Positions 45,941 to 58,841 are shown, counted from the stretch's first letter. The stretch is 62,853 bases of DNA from Ichthyophonus hoferi (GCA_002751075.1 NAOQ01000049.1:49311-112163), one strand, 5' to 3'. The notes: a model not told the origin generated them from the sequence alone. A program made the numbers and translations.

Positions 45941-48900
45941 CTACTTGCAGTACCTATCAGCCTTGGCTTTTGCCCTGCGATCCTACAATAACACGGTAGA
46001 CAACAGGTTAAGTTCGTTTTAGTGTGTAGTACCAACCATATGCCTCTATACTTCTAAACATATCACTCTATTTTAAAGCACACAATTACCCAAACAAATA
46101 ATGTGGTAGACGTTAAAAACAACAAGTATGTATATATGGCAGAGAGAAAATTAACCATACCAACAAGGTTCCACTAAGATTGCCTTCCTTCAATGCTGAT
46201 TTCAGTTCAGTTTTCTCTAGGCTGGATGGATTGAAGCCTTTCCCCAGATAGCTCTGATAGCGCTTACTAAGACCAGCCAGTCAGTTTTCCTTTAAACCAG
46301 TAGAAGGGACCACACTAGCACGAGTGGGTACAACAAGATTGGAATGAAAAATATATTAAGAGGGTATGGGAAAGAAAGCATGAATGAAACAATAAATTGT
46401 AACATACAGCATATGGCTGGCAGTACCAGAACAAGATAGGTGTAAGAGTGTATGACAGTAGGCCAAACAAAAAAAAAAAAACAAAAAACAAAAAGATAAT
46501 TTAAATCATGAACATACATATTTATAGAGATAGAAGGAGAGGGAGGGAGAGACACCAGTGTTTTATATGCACTACAATCAGCTATATGTCAACCAATACC
46601 CACTCTATACCAACACAACATATTATATATTGGTGCACATACACTGCATCTTTTTCAAATTTTTCCACGTCGCCAGCCTTTTCCAACTTAGCCTTCTTGG
46701 TAGGAGGGGTGGCTGCTGACCACACACGCATTCCAGTGGCCGTTGATTGGTCCTTTTCCTCACAGGTAGCACTCCCATCCTCTCTCACTGGCCCCCTCCC
46801 TTTTATTACTAACAACATACAAGGCAATACGTCACTTTCACTGTTATAATCACATGCATGCATTTAAAGGGCAAAGCCAAATATCTATCAAACAAAAGGT
46901 CACATCTACAGTGTGGCAAGCACTATACAATAGGCCTACGCCTCCATCCACAGAGCTTACCTGCAAGGTACTTTCCTATGGATGCCTTGAGATGAAATAG
47001 ACCCTATAGACCCCATTCATGTGTGTCACTTCAAATCATTCACACACTTTCCGGATATAAGACAACAAGAATACATATTTACACAGGCCAAACAATCTAC
47101 GGCTATTCCCCTAAAAAGGGCACAAACACCTACATACATATACTAACTATAGACCTATATACATATACTACTATAGACCTATATACATATACTACTACAG
47201 ACCTACATACATATACAAATGTACACACACTCCTACACATCGCACCTCCACCAGCTCTCCCTCCCAAGTCTCTAGTTGGCCTATAGCCTCAGCATAGCCT
47301 GTCAGTCTTCCACTGGGATTGACTCCTAAATAACGATCATAACCACTCTTGATCGCCATCTTGCCTCCACCCAATGGCACCACAGTGAACACCTCGGCCG
47401 GGTCGAATCCCTCTGGGTCATCTGAATCGAGCCAGTGTGTTACAGGGTCTCACATGTACATGTATATGTTTATTTATGTATTATGTATGCATGTATATGA
47501 CTATATATATCATTATAACTATACATGTGTACTACTACGTCTGTGATGTTTTAGCTGTGCCTCTACTATAAATGTGGGTGCAGCTGTAGTTTTGAATGTA
47601 GAAAGACAACCAGAATCCCATCCAATCAGCAATACAACTAACTACAACGATCACAGTCAATTAATACTAGAGACCAGTAGGCATAGGTAGTTGCTATTAA
47701 AATAGTATAAATGACTAAGGGGGCCTAGGTAAACACTATGACGTATTAAGATGTGGGCTAGATCGCCATAGAGATGACAAATATATGGCAGGAAGGGCAG
47801 GAAAGATTACAGTTATACATGCATGCATACATACATATATATATATATACCTACCTGTATCCCGTAGCTCTCCAGCCTTGAAGGTGGCTGAGACCTATAC
47901 ACCGCCTGTGAGAATACAGTGGGACGGGGTACAGACAAGCCCATCTGTCTCCATAGATACAACAAAAAATAAATATAAAAAGGGCTGTGTTCCTTTCTCA
48001 TTGGTTGCCATGCATATCTGTTATTCCCTCTATATCCCTGGGTATCTTTCCTTATACGTGTATAGTTCTCTCTCCCTCTCCCTTCCACACCCCGACTTTC
48101 CATTACTATTGCTCCCATCCCTCTCTTTACCCCGTACACCCTACCCAACTACTACGCTACTATGCAATCATATGATATTAATAAGGCTGACTATAGTGCC
48201 CATCCCGCCATATGCCAAGGGGTCTTACCTCTGCGAGAAGATATTTGCCATCCTGTAGCTGGAATATCACAGGGCCTGTCACCTGGTCGATATCGCCCAC
48301 AGGCCACCAGCTACCTGTGACCTTCCCCGTCAATCGTAACCCTTACCTGTCAACCTTCTTATGGATGGCTAGGGGTTAAAGCAAAATAATAATAGAAAGT
48401 TATAGGGGGAGAGAGAGAGACCATGGATGGGATGGGATGGTATAGAAGGGTATAAAGTAGGGAAGATGTATGGGTGTGTAGGGTGGCAGGCCTAGCTACA
48501 TATAATATTGGTGGTTGGTCGAAAGGATCCTTGACATCTAAATTTTGGTTTATATGTAGGGGTGTGTTGTATATCGAGAGGTATCTGGGTACGATTGCAG
48601 TGCAGAGCAGTAACTACCCCTCAGCCACCATGCCAGGGTCTTACCGTGTATAAACTCAGACTTTTTATCCACCGTTTCCTCTGCCTTTCTTTTATGTTTT
48701 TGTTTTTTCTTCTTTCTGTAAACGCAAATATAAATACGTCAGTTACTGTGCAAGGTATAGGCTAACAAACTGAATATCAATAAATACCGTTTATGACTCT
48801 AGTTGATCTGCTGCCTATAGGTTGATACCTAAATAAAAAGACACGCCCACATATATCCACTAACTCACTGGTCCACTCTCTTAGCTAAGATGTACACACA

Positions 48901-49076
48901 AGGGCTTTAAAACATTTACATACGCCCTCTATACAACCCCCTATATATATTTTCAGTGCTTGTTTCTAACCACCACAGTGGCCCATGGCCAGGAAAACTG
49001 GTTAAAGTGAAACCTACGGTTGCGTTTCCCCTTTGAAGGTAAGTTTGCTGCTCTTAGCAACTGCGTAGCTGGACAT
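45941..49076 (-). CDS. FRG1: FRG1 family actin-bundling/RNA-processing protein
   Basis: FRG1 is a nuclear/nucleolar protein with a fascin-like beta-trefoil, linked to pre-mRNA splicing and actin bundling. Minus-strand exons are 49076-49018, 48715-48645, 48314-48229, 47948-47933 (16 nt, least certain), 47421-47246, 47003-46961, 46787-46643, 46266-46161 and 45982-45941. They give about 247 aa; human is 258. The N-terminus MSSYAVAKSSKLTFKG is followed by the lysine-rich nuclear signal KKKKQKHKRK. The trefoil has SWWPVGDIDQVTGPVIFQLQ and KMAIKSGYDRYLGVNPSG. The C-terminus, KRYQSYLGKGFNPSSLEK then GTLLDRRAKAKADRYCK, is the diagnostic FRG1 tail. The gene is divergent from the FANCF-like gene and probably shares its promoter region. 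Confidence 0.95.
47130..47216. repeat. 24-25-bp tandem repeat in an FRG1 intron
   Basis: About three and a half copies of a CTATATACATATACTACTA-type unit lie in the FRG1 intron between exons 47246 and 47003. The copies differ at a few positions. Confidence 0.8.
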
Positions 49077-49987
49077 GGTTTTCAACCAGACCTTCTAGTG
49101 AGCTACGCCAAGGTAGTCCAAAGTCGTGTTGGTTATAATAACTGGACTCCTACCCTATCTATAATATAGCTCAGGTAATGGCCGTCACGTACTGAGTGTT
49201 AGTGTCACGCATTTACATTATTATTTGTTTCCTAATAGCGATGGCCTTTATTTAAATTTATAACGTGTCACGCATTTTTCCCAAGTGTGATGTCGGTTGT
49301 CTCGCGATAAATCACGCGAAAGTATAATAAAACAGTACCCTGTTCCGCCTTTCAACACCAGATATCTAGCTGCCTTCCTGAAGTGAGTTTATGTATAAGT
49401 ACATTAGCCCTTAAGCTCTATGTTTTAGCAGTTTATTATTATTGTTATGATGACCTGTGTTATACTACCACCCTACCTACACTTACAACTGTGACAACAT
49501 ATAATTATTGTGTATGCGTGTAATTTACTTTTCCATCGCATCCTAGCCCTAACTAATATCCCACTCTCTTGTAAGCAGACAAAAAACATATGGTAGGTGT
49601 GTATCCTCACATCCACTATGGCCTTTTTATAGTACTATTGTGGTTATTATCTTCCGTATTGCTTCGAGTGTTTACTTTCTCATCAACAGGCAGGAGTGAT
49701 GGTCTGTGACCTCCCAGGGGCTTACAGGACCCATATGAAACAAATGCCACCTACGAAACACCAAGGCCCTGCTTTGAATAGCGCAGGTCTCCGTGTCCCA
49801 GCAGCCCATTTCACTCTATAACCTACCACTTTAACTTTAGTGTATGCAGTATGCAACTGTATGTCCTCCAGAAACCAGTTCTTTGACAGTCACCTAGTTA
49901 TAGGTCATCAGGTATTATTAGCCAACGATATTAGCGTATTCGCAGTTGTTAGGCCAAGGCAGGATACTTTACCCCTCCAATATTGCA
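49077..49987. promoter_or_regulatory. Divergent promoter region FRG1 (-)/FANCF-like (+)
   Basis: This 911-bp spacer separates two divergent start codons. A 12-base word, TGTCACGCATTT, occurs at 49203 and again at 49266. TCTCGCGATA at 49300 matches 8-9 of 10 positions of the TCTCGCGAGA element known from animal CpG and bidirectional promoters. A further TCACGCGAAAG at about 49312 reads CTTTCGCGTGA on the other strand, close to an E2F-type site. These matches are seen by eye; their function is inferred. Confidence 0.5.
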
Positions 49988-52250
49988 ATGGCTTTGACCA
50001 GTCATACCGAGGAAACAAGTAAAGGAATTGATTGTAAGCTGAGTGTTGTCAAGGGAATTCTGTCGTCATTCCTAGATATACTTGCTGTGGCCCATTTTAC
50101 TGAGAGGTTTACACAAGAGGACTTGAAGTCGGCCCTGAGATGGGCTGATTATACAGAAAAGGTGTTGCCTGTTTCCCTTTGACGACTATTCAATTTATTT
50201 TTGCAAGCTAACCATGCTAATAATAATAGTAAAATGGATTACTGACTATTTTTTTTTAAAAAAAATGTTCTATCTGTTTTGTGAAAAATAAGAGTATGGT
50301 TGGTTATGATTTTTTAACTTTTTTTTTTTGGTTTTTTGTTTCTTGCTTTGACAGTGCGTTATTTCTTCTTAAATTAACTATTGTTGTCCCTGTCTCAATA
50401 GAATAGCGGCAAGAGCTGGTTGCTCTGTAGTACTATATATGTTATTTATAATGCAACTTATATATTAATAACTTCACTCTCTGTTCCCACTACTTTTCTT
50501 TTTGAAGTACCCTAATACCTACCCCTAATTGCCTTCCCCATGATTATACTTTGCAGTTACAAAGTTCTATCTATGACGGTGAAGTTGTAGTTAAATCAAT
50601 TATGTAAACCTATGTTTCACTACCAGTAAAAATCACCCATAGTTTTGTATTATGATTATAGGGCTTGTCTAGGGCCAGCCAACATGTTAACATCTCCACT
50701 ATACTGATCAAAAGTAACCTAATAATCAACCTATATAACTAATGCTTCAAGGCCATATATTATACACCTGATCGCCTCTTACTAACATCTACACTCCTAC
50801 AGATGGCTAATATGGCACAGGCGGTCCCCTCCTTTGTAGCCCTTTTGGACACGACACTAATCAACATTCAGAATACTCAACCCCAGGTGCGCCTTCAGCA
50901 GCCAATCACTGTATTAGACCTAGCCCGAGCACGAAGGATGTTGCTGGAGGCTCTACTGTGTAACCCCTATCTCCAGGCTGTTATCTTCTCTGAAACCTGC
51001 CGTCTTTATACCCTGTTAAATGAAGAGGGCCAATCAAAGGGAAATACTACACAGGATGAGATTGGTCTGAAGGGCCTTGCATTGAACCATCCTCTTATTG
51101 AGGTCAGTTCATAATGTATATATATATACCATGTTTGTTAGGTAGCTTATTACTTATACCAATCATTGCAGGTTTGTAGTCCAATGGAAATTTGTTTTTC
51201 TGTTTTCCTCTTTAAACTGTCAATGCTTGTGACATTACACTAGATGAATCCTATGTTGAATCTCGCTGCCTATCAACAATGGTTTGCTTTAAAGCATATT
51301 GTAGGCTTTCTACATTGGGTATATAAACAATTATTATATCAGAACTAACAGTATATCTTGGCCATTCTGTTACTCCAGTATGACAAGGTACACTTTATTT
51401 CTTTGATCCAATATTTCTTTGCAATGTTGAAAATACTCTTGACTTGACCATCTTAAGTAACGAGTCCTGGATGTACTAGTTATTTAGGTCATACTTTATG
51501 CTTATGCCATTATGCTGTGTCCTACAGGACTTAGCCTGTGCCGCCAGACAAGCAGGTTTATGCAACCATTTGGAAACACTTGACAACCTTCTTCCTCGAA
51601 ACTCTACTATTAATGGAAGCAAGACTCCCCTCTATCATAAGGCAGTGGGATGCATGCTGTACCAAGCCATATCACACAATGGGATGCCACATCAGGATTT
51701 TTTGGTAAAACTTGAACACTTGCTTTTAGAAAGACCTTCAATAGTAACGATTGTGTTGGCAACTCTTGTACCAACTACATTTTTCTCTACTTCAGGGCAA
51801 GACGTTCTACCTGAGCTGAAACCGAAATGTTCTGATACCAGTCATGTACTGGTTACGTCTCTAGATAGCTTGGATGAGAAACTGGTTGATTGGCTGGCAA
51901 ATTTAATGACAAAGCATCCAATACTAGCTAGGGCATGCTTTGAGGGACAGGATGCTCGCCTACTGGCCTATGTCTGTGACTTACATTTTCCAATATGCTA
52001 TCTCTATATTGACCATCTGGCCATGGCTACTAAGACGTGGATCCAGATGAATGGCTGGGAACACCGCGGTGTTCTGGACCCACGTGCATCTACTAATATA
52101 GAGGCTATGGTGCAGTTAATATTTTCATCTCAATACCAAACCCTCTTGTTGAGTTGTTGTTGGCTGCAGTTAGCAAGACAATCAGATCAGATCTGTTCGG
52201 TGTGTAAAGTTATTCTGTATGATATTATTCAATCAGAAAACCATCTCTAA
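49988..52250 (+). CDS. FANCF: FANCF-like Fanconi anaemia core-complex protein
   Basis: Three exons (49988-50161, 50803-51102, 51528-52250) join in phase 0 to give about 398 aa; human FANCF is 374 aa from a single exon. The N-terminus, LSSFLDILAVAHFTERFTQE then DLKSALRWADYTEK, resembles human FANCF LLQHLDRFSELLAV and ATVRRALQWARYLR. The middle LARARRMLLEALLCNPYLQ parallels the human LARRRSAVHMLRFNGY region. The C-terminal part is all-helical, with LVDWLANLMTKHPILARACF and LLAYVCDLHFPICYLYIDHL, in the same place as the human helical repeats. FANCF is an adaptor in the core complex that ubiquitinates FANCD2-FANCI at crosslinks. Similarity is low, so the name rests on length, order and motif match; another helical protein cannot be excluded. 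Confidence 0.66.
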
Positions 52251-52599
52251 TAAAATTTCATTTAGACTCAAACTAATTCTGGCTTATGTGGCATAGGAAG
52301 TAGCTAGTAGTTCCCTTTGGCGTATGTCCAATGTTATTTTCAATATTATAAAAGTGAATGGCAGCCCCTGCATTAAGGAAACGCATTGTTATATTAATTC
52401 TTGGCCAAAAGTTAGTTCCTGCTTTAGTGCTCTAGTTTTAAATAAGACAATTGGTGAATTTTTGTATCAAGACGTCTGTATAGCCAATTAAAGGTGAAGA
52501 ACTTAATAATTATTTATATTGTATCTGAATACTTGTTTAATGGTGTCTGATTTAATTAAGCAATTTTTGGTTTGGTGGTATCTGTCAATGTAAATAGGT

Positions 52600-52645
52600 C
52601 CGATCGTAAAGATCCTTATTGACAAATCAATTTACCTGGTTAAGA
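52600..52645 (-). repeat. R1 fragment
   Basis: Shares TTGACAAATCAATTT and CCTGGTTAAGAA-type words with the R1 copies at 31330-31560 (reverse complement) and 56749-56960. Short, so confidence is limited. Confidence 0.45.
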
Positions 52646-53055
52646 ACTGTACGATTCTTTGGCACTTGAGCACAATAATTAGTGCCCAGATCTAAGCACA
52701 TCAAAGCGTCGATTCCCTCTGAGCTAGAACAGACGTGTACTTCTTTTTACACGAATAATGCATGCATAGCTAGCAGAGTGTCGTTTGATTGAAAATGTTG
52801 ATTTTATTTTTAGATCTAACCGAAGGTTGTGGACTTAATAATCTAACACACCACTAGCTTCTGCTTGTCTATAAGAATATGCATAAAAGATATGGCATAG
52901 CAATAATAACTGGATCTATTAAGCAATTAAATTTTCAAACTTTATTGCAGAAACTCCAGAGATCAGGGAGCTTTCTTCAATCTGCAATAAGATCAGGTTT
53001 GTGATTGTTGGAATATTTTAGCATAAAAGCAATGAAGTCAGAGCAATAAAAAGAT

Positions 53056-53340
53056 TTAGGAATCTGTGGAAGTTCTGTTGGCTAGTTCACAGTTCCTCGG
53101 GATCATCAATTGCTTTTCGTAATCGATCGTTGATATTTCTCTACTAGCGTTAGTAATAGCTAATTGGTTTGATCTACCTTTTATAGAAGGCAATGTAGAG
53201 ACAGGCGCATATGTTGGCTCTATCTCTAGATGCGTATTGCGACTGTATTCAGCTATTACTGAAAGAGGAATTCTTACTTTAGCTCGCTTAGGTGCGATAG
53301 TGCTTATGGCACGTTGTGTACGATCTGTAAGACGTGATAT
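53056..53340 (-). other. Unassigned ORF/exon, paralogous to 56259-56603
   Basis: An open minus-strand frame, probably entered at an AG acceptor near 53347, translates with AISTIAPKRAKV and LPSIKGRSNQLAITN. The frame at 56259-56603 has AITTIAPKRIKEKV and HPSQLPIVNRPESS at the same spacing. Similarity at the amino-acid level suggests the two are duplicated exons of one unknown gene. I recognise no family and see no complete gene around it. Confidence 0.35.
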
Positions 53341-53514
53341 ATTACTATATGGAAAATAAATATTTAATATTATTGGCAATTAGTATTGCATATGGCTGCC
53401 TGCAAATATAGTTAGTGCAATCTATTGGTTTTCAGCGGCAATCCAAGATTCTATCAAAATAGAAACAGCCAATGGTAGAGATCCTGTAATTATGGATTAA
53501 GCCATTTCAGATCA

Positions 53515-53700
53515 TATGTTTTCAGATAGCACACATTGCTTAGGCATCCTGTTTAATAATAAAAATGTCTTAGGATATCTGTACTCCATGCATGCAAATG
53601 GATATGTTAAAACGCCCCTTAATTTGGTACTCTCTCTTCTTCTAAACAAATATAGGTCAAAGGAACGCTCGCGTCTCCACTTACTATTCCCAACATGATA
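53515..53700 (+). repeat. Dispersed repeat R2, copy in block B
   Basis: Same-orientation partner of 32750-32960, sharing TTTAATAATAAAAATGT-like, ATGTTAAAA, AATTTGGTA and AAACAAATATAGGT words. Confidence 0.6.
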
Positions 53701-53958
53701 ACAAAGAAAGGTTACATAGTTTATCATGGTCTCACAAAACCTGATAATTTTGTTAGGTCAACAATTCAAAAATGCCGAGAACACTTCACTCCAACTCTAT
53801 ATCTATCCACTGGCCTCTACATATGGAGACTTGATTTTATTACACCTAAACACTGTCTACAAATCTACATTTGAACTAGCAACATTTCCATCTTCAACGT
53901 GACACCAAGGTAAAGCAATTGGGCAACACATACCACCTCAGCCACCAGCCTCCAGATG

Positions 53959-53986
53959 CCAGAGCCAGAGCCAGAGCCAGAGCCAG
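53959..53986. repeat. (CCAGAG)n microsatellite
   Basis: Four to five perfect copies of a six-base CCAGAG unit in block B. Confidence 0.9.
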
Positions 53987-54289
53987 ATCTATAGGCATGT
54001 TTACATCAATAAGGAAATGGGTTAATTCGCTACAATAGAATTTAAGTATTTTGGTAGGATCGAACAATTCTAGTGGGCCTCTGTGCCATAGTGAGTTGGA
54101 TTAGCCAATAATAATCTTTACAATTAGTTTTAGTTACGATAATGAATACAACTATACAGAACCTAACCGCAATTGACCTGCATGATAAGATAAGACACGT
54201 ATGAAGGGAAGTTGAAATAACCAATAAAGAAATACTTAAATTAAATAAATATTCCTGTTTTAAAAATTGTTAATAATATTTTATGTTTA

Positions 54290-54410
54290 TAGATATATGT
54301 TACAAGATTGTTAACTCTGAATGAACACGTAGTTCAAATTGATTGTCGACACATGGTTCGCAAGCACTTACATTAGTAAATTAGCTAATCAGCCATTCAA
54401 ATACGGAAAC
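54290..54410 (+). repeat. R1 copy with internal deletion
   Basis: Shares both ends of R1 (GTTAACTCTGAATGAACACG and AGCACTTACAT...TTAGCTAAT.AGCCATTCAAAT) with 31330-31560 in the same orientation, but lacks the middle part. Confidence 0.5.
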
Positions 54411-56258
54411 GGTAGTATAATTTTATCGAGATAGGATCAGGCATTCCTATTGGGTCTCTGTGATCTTTCAAGAATTATATTAACCAATAAGAACATCTAT
54501 GATTGGTCTTATTTAGGTTATTGAACACAGCTATACAGGTATTAACCAAAATTAACACCCACGGCAAAATGAAGTAAAAAGAAAACAAAAACCGATAATA
54601 AAGGACCCACTTAAACATACCCGGTAACATTAGCCAAAATATAACGACACTTGCAACGCACACAAAATTTTATATTTAATTATATGTTTGCAAGAATCAC
54701 ATCGTTATTGTAATGTCTAGTCCACCATTGACACTCGCACACGATAATCACTGCTCAGTCTCTCGCTTGTTCAGAAGTCAGAGAACTGCCTACTAGCATT
54801 AAATAGTAAAAATAGTTATTATTTACGTTGTAATATAGCACCCCTTACTAATCGGTCTTGCTGTGCAACTTCAATATTAGCACCTAAGTGAATCAAAGCA
54901 TCGATTCCCTCTGAATTAGATAAAGATATAATTACTACAGCCAGCTACCTAGAGGGTCGGTATACATGCCTTTTATAGAACCTTTACCACCAAAACCGAG
55001 TTTTAAGTACAGATCTGATCAAGTGATTAATACTACGGCTGGCCCAGCAAAATTAACTACTATATAATATTTAATTAGAAATCCCAAAACCTGTAGGTAA
55101 GTCGCTAGAACTACCACAGATTCTTATACTATATAAAGAAATACCTAAGATGATTAAATATTCATATTTTAACATAATGCAAAGAACAATATTTGCAAGA
55201 AATGAAAGCACGTCATAACTCTATCTTCCATTCTAAGGTTTGCAAATAAACTCAAGAAAGTGAAGATCACTTTTTTCTCAGACTTGGAGGATCCTTCCAG
55301 GAAAGACTTACATTATAAGTTTTCTACTTCTGCAGACTCCACCATGAGTAGATACCAGCTTCTACTCTGTTTTATCTAAGAATTTTATGTTGATGGCAAA
55401 CATTGAGAAATCGTCCTCTACTGATATCAGCTTCAACGTAAAGGCTTATCCGCTCATGATTCAATAGTCAAGAATCTCAGTGTTACTAATGGTGAATATA
55501 AGGTATATTTAGAAAGGGTTAAGGCCACCATATACATATAAAGTATATTGGCTAGACCTGACAGAGAATATTGTTCTAAAATTATGTTTTACTAGTGTGT
55601 ACAAATTGATCTCAGAAAGACGATAAGCAGGCCACTTGCCCATGTCTGCATTGGAAGACACGTGTTTCTAATTTAATAATATTAGGTATGAGGTTACCCC
55701 TTTACAAGAAATTACCGATCAAGTGCAATTTTCCAACATTTCTAAACTTAATATCAATTTAATATTCAAACACTGAAGAATATAAAGTGATGAACCATGC
55801 ATTTAAAGATGTCTCTATAAATTGGTTTATAATAGCTAAATGTGTACATATTTATTTTTGAAAATAAATATACTTGGAGGCTATTCGTGATAAACTTGAG
55901 TCATTTTAAAAGCAGTTTGTGGGTTCTACTCAACTCATGTCATAGTCAACTAGTCGAACACCATTGCTAGTTCTGTTTCAAAATTTGAGCCACGTATAGT
56001 GTTATTAATATAAGACTCTTCCAGGTAGAAAAAACAAATACCATCGTTGAACAGACTATGATACAGTACTCCTACGCGGTTGAGTTCAGATTTAAATGTC
56101 AATAAAAAGACAAACTCAAGATAGTTGAACATTAATATAAGAATAAAAAATGCTAGTTAATTAGCTGTATGATTATGGAGCATAGATATTGGTCGTGTTA
56201 AAGATATGAAAGGTTCATTTATGATCAATAATGCAGATATAAGATATAACCATTACAA

Positions 56259-56603
56259 CTATAGTATAGCAATCTGTGGTAGTGTCGGCTTGTCCAAAGG
56301 CTTTGGAAACTCAAATTGATTGATGTACCATAGTAACTTAGCTGAGTTGGTGGTAGGAGTAGTACTTGACTCTGGTCTATTTACAATAGGAAGTTGAGAG
56401 GGATGTAATATAATAGCAGTCATAATTATTGGATCTATCCTCAGTTGTCTATAGCACTCTTCCATAAACAGACAATCAACTTTTTCTTTAATGCGTTTAG
56501 GTGCAATTGTGGTAATTGCGCAATGTGAGCTATCAGGGATAGTTGGTAATCCTAGGTGTATGTAACAGATATTATTACTACCAAAAGTAGCCAGACAGTT
56601 CAC
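56259..56603 (-). other. Unassigned ORF/exon, paralogous to 53056-53340
   Basis: A 115-codon open minus-strand frame with GSNNICYIHLGLPTIPDSS, AITTIAPKRIKEKV and LPIVNRPESS. It aligns with the frame 3.2 kb away on the same strand. It lies just downstream, on its own strand, of the R1 copy at 56749-56960. No domain is recognised. Confidence 0.35.
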
Positions 56604-56748
56604 TGTCCTCTTGGTGATAGCAAAACTATAATCTTCAAGTATTAACAGAGAATTAGATATTACAATAAGAAATGATAATGATAATAAAACTCAATAATTA
56701 TAATATACTGATCAAATACCTTCTAATCATCTGAGCGACTATATATAT

Positions 56749-56960
56749 ATTTATAGTATTTTCATTTGGATGGCTCATTAGCTAATTACCTCATCAATGT
56801 AAGTGCACACATACTATGTTTTGATAAATCTATTTACCTGGTTGAGAATGTTATGCAATTAACTAATCTTAAACCTGTGATCCCATAATCTCCTTGTTGT
56901 AAGAACTTTGGCCAAACCATGTGCCCATTCGAAGTTAATGGTCTTAAAACATAACCAACT
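56749..56960 (-). repeat. R1 copy, inverted relative to block A
   Basis: Reverse complement of the 31330-31560 element at roughly 75% by eye. Shared words on its minus strand include TTTGGCCAAAGTT, GATTAGTTAATTG-type and GAGCCATCCAAATGA. On the minus strand part of it is open (RPLTSNGHMVWPKFLQQGD), so R1 may derive from a gene. Confidence 0.55.
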
Positions 56961-58837
56961 TAAATTGACTGCATTGGTAATCATACGCCATGGCTTGTTT
57001 TAAAATCTACCCAAAACACCTAATTTAGTATGATATTAAAGATTGAGTCATTACAGAGTTTCTTAACCTAGAGTGATCACCTGCAAACGTATATTGCTCA
57101 TTAAGATTAGAATCTATGGCTCCTGATGAATTTATTGACGTGTAGTGTATTGATATACATGATAAAAAAAATTATGAAATTGGATGATTTATAAGATGCC
57201 GAAGTTTGAATTATGCTAGCAAACCAAGGGTCTGTAAAGACATTCCAATACAGTTTAACGTTTGTCGAAGATGATATTCATGTTATTTTAAATATTAAAT
57301 ATGCGTCATGTCAATGCTTATATTTGTTAATGTAAATAGAATGAACCATTAGTAGGCATAATTTCATTATGAAGAAAACCAGTATTACAAATCTCGTAAA
57401 GGGATGATTCCACAAATAGAACTTGGTTTCAGGCTTATTTTTACAACATATATCAAATCCTCTAGAAAAAATTCATTTAATTGTTATGACATACATTATG
57501 ATAACATAACGATTTAGAGAATTCGTTTAAGGTACTATCGAATTGTCTTATACCATATTCAAGAAAAGAGATATTCATGGCACATTAGTCAGATCATAGA
57601 AAAAATCAACTCCAAATGAAATTTAATAACAATGAACATTCCTTGGGGGAAGTAGCTAAAAAAGCATTAGGTTCTGGTCATTTACAATTAGTCCAGGATA
57701 GGCCAAGGCACTGCTTACAACTAACTACTAGTGACCACAATATATAGCAGTATAATGGATTACTACGTATATATAATCTTGCAATTTATCCATATTGAGG
57801 AGCAATCTAACTATTAAACTATTAGTTTGTACCATAGAGACAGGAAATATTAATTATCAGGTTCAAAAGTTATTTGGCTTTCAAGAGGGCAGCTACAAAT
57901 CCAGATCCACATTATAAGCAATAAACCTGAACAGAGAAATTTTAATGATTAATGACTTACTACTGTTATGCTCTACTAATTCCTGGCAAATGATATCCTA
58001 TGTTGCCTAATCACCAATTTACTTACCTTAGCACAGACGAAATGGTCACTATACAATTGGAGTTTATCCTATGGCAACAGCAGGGATATGCCAGTTGACT
58101 CACGAGTTAGTTATTTTTATTGCTTCCAAAGCTCTATGATCAGTATTGATTCGAGATTGCAGATTTAATACATGCAAAATTATTAGTTAGTTTATTATAT
58201 ATGCCAACTCAATCATACAACTCATTGGTCTTCTCCATTATTAGGCAATGTCTTCCAATAAGAAGAGAATTATATGCTTTTATTGAGCGAAATACTGCTA
58301 CCATTGCTCAGTGGTGTTCTTTATACAACAAAATACGTACACCAGCATGGGTTTTGGTACATTGGTAGATAACCTAGTTCAAGAACAATCTACTTTTATA
58401 TGCCATTGTAGAAGGTATCTACCAGGACTAACTGTCAATTACCAGCAGTTCATTCGATTATAATTAACTATGAGATCAATGCTAATTAAATATTGGAACC
58501 TTTATAATAATTATAAAGCTACTCTATACTACTCCATGCCGAACGAATTTATAGTGTGTATTCGTCCGCATTCTGGAATCATAGATTATAGGCAATGCTA
58601 CTCCACATCAAGAAGCCTCGACTTGACGCGTAATTAAAGCTATGATTATTCTTTCAAATAATTTAGTCATTAATATTGAATCAACCATACGTCATTGTTA
58701 CTCCGTACATTTTAACCTAGTGGATAGTGACGTCATAATATGGATTAAGGCCAGACTGGCGCACACACTATAATAGTACAATATCTTATATTAGTCAAAA
58801 GGTTATCTTTATTAAGTGTAGCTTTTCGTCTTTTTTT

Positions 58838-58841
<4 letters not shown>

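Noticed and set aside
47400-47420. GGGTCGAATCC resembling a tRNA B box
   Set aside because: It lies inside an FRG1 exon and has no matching A box or acceptor stem.
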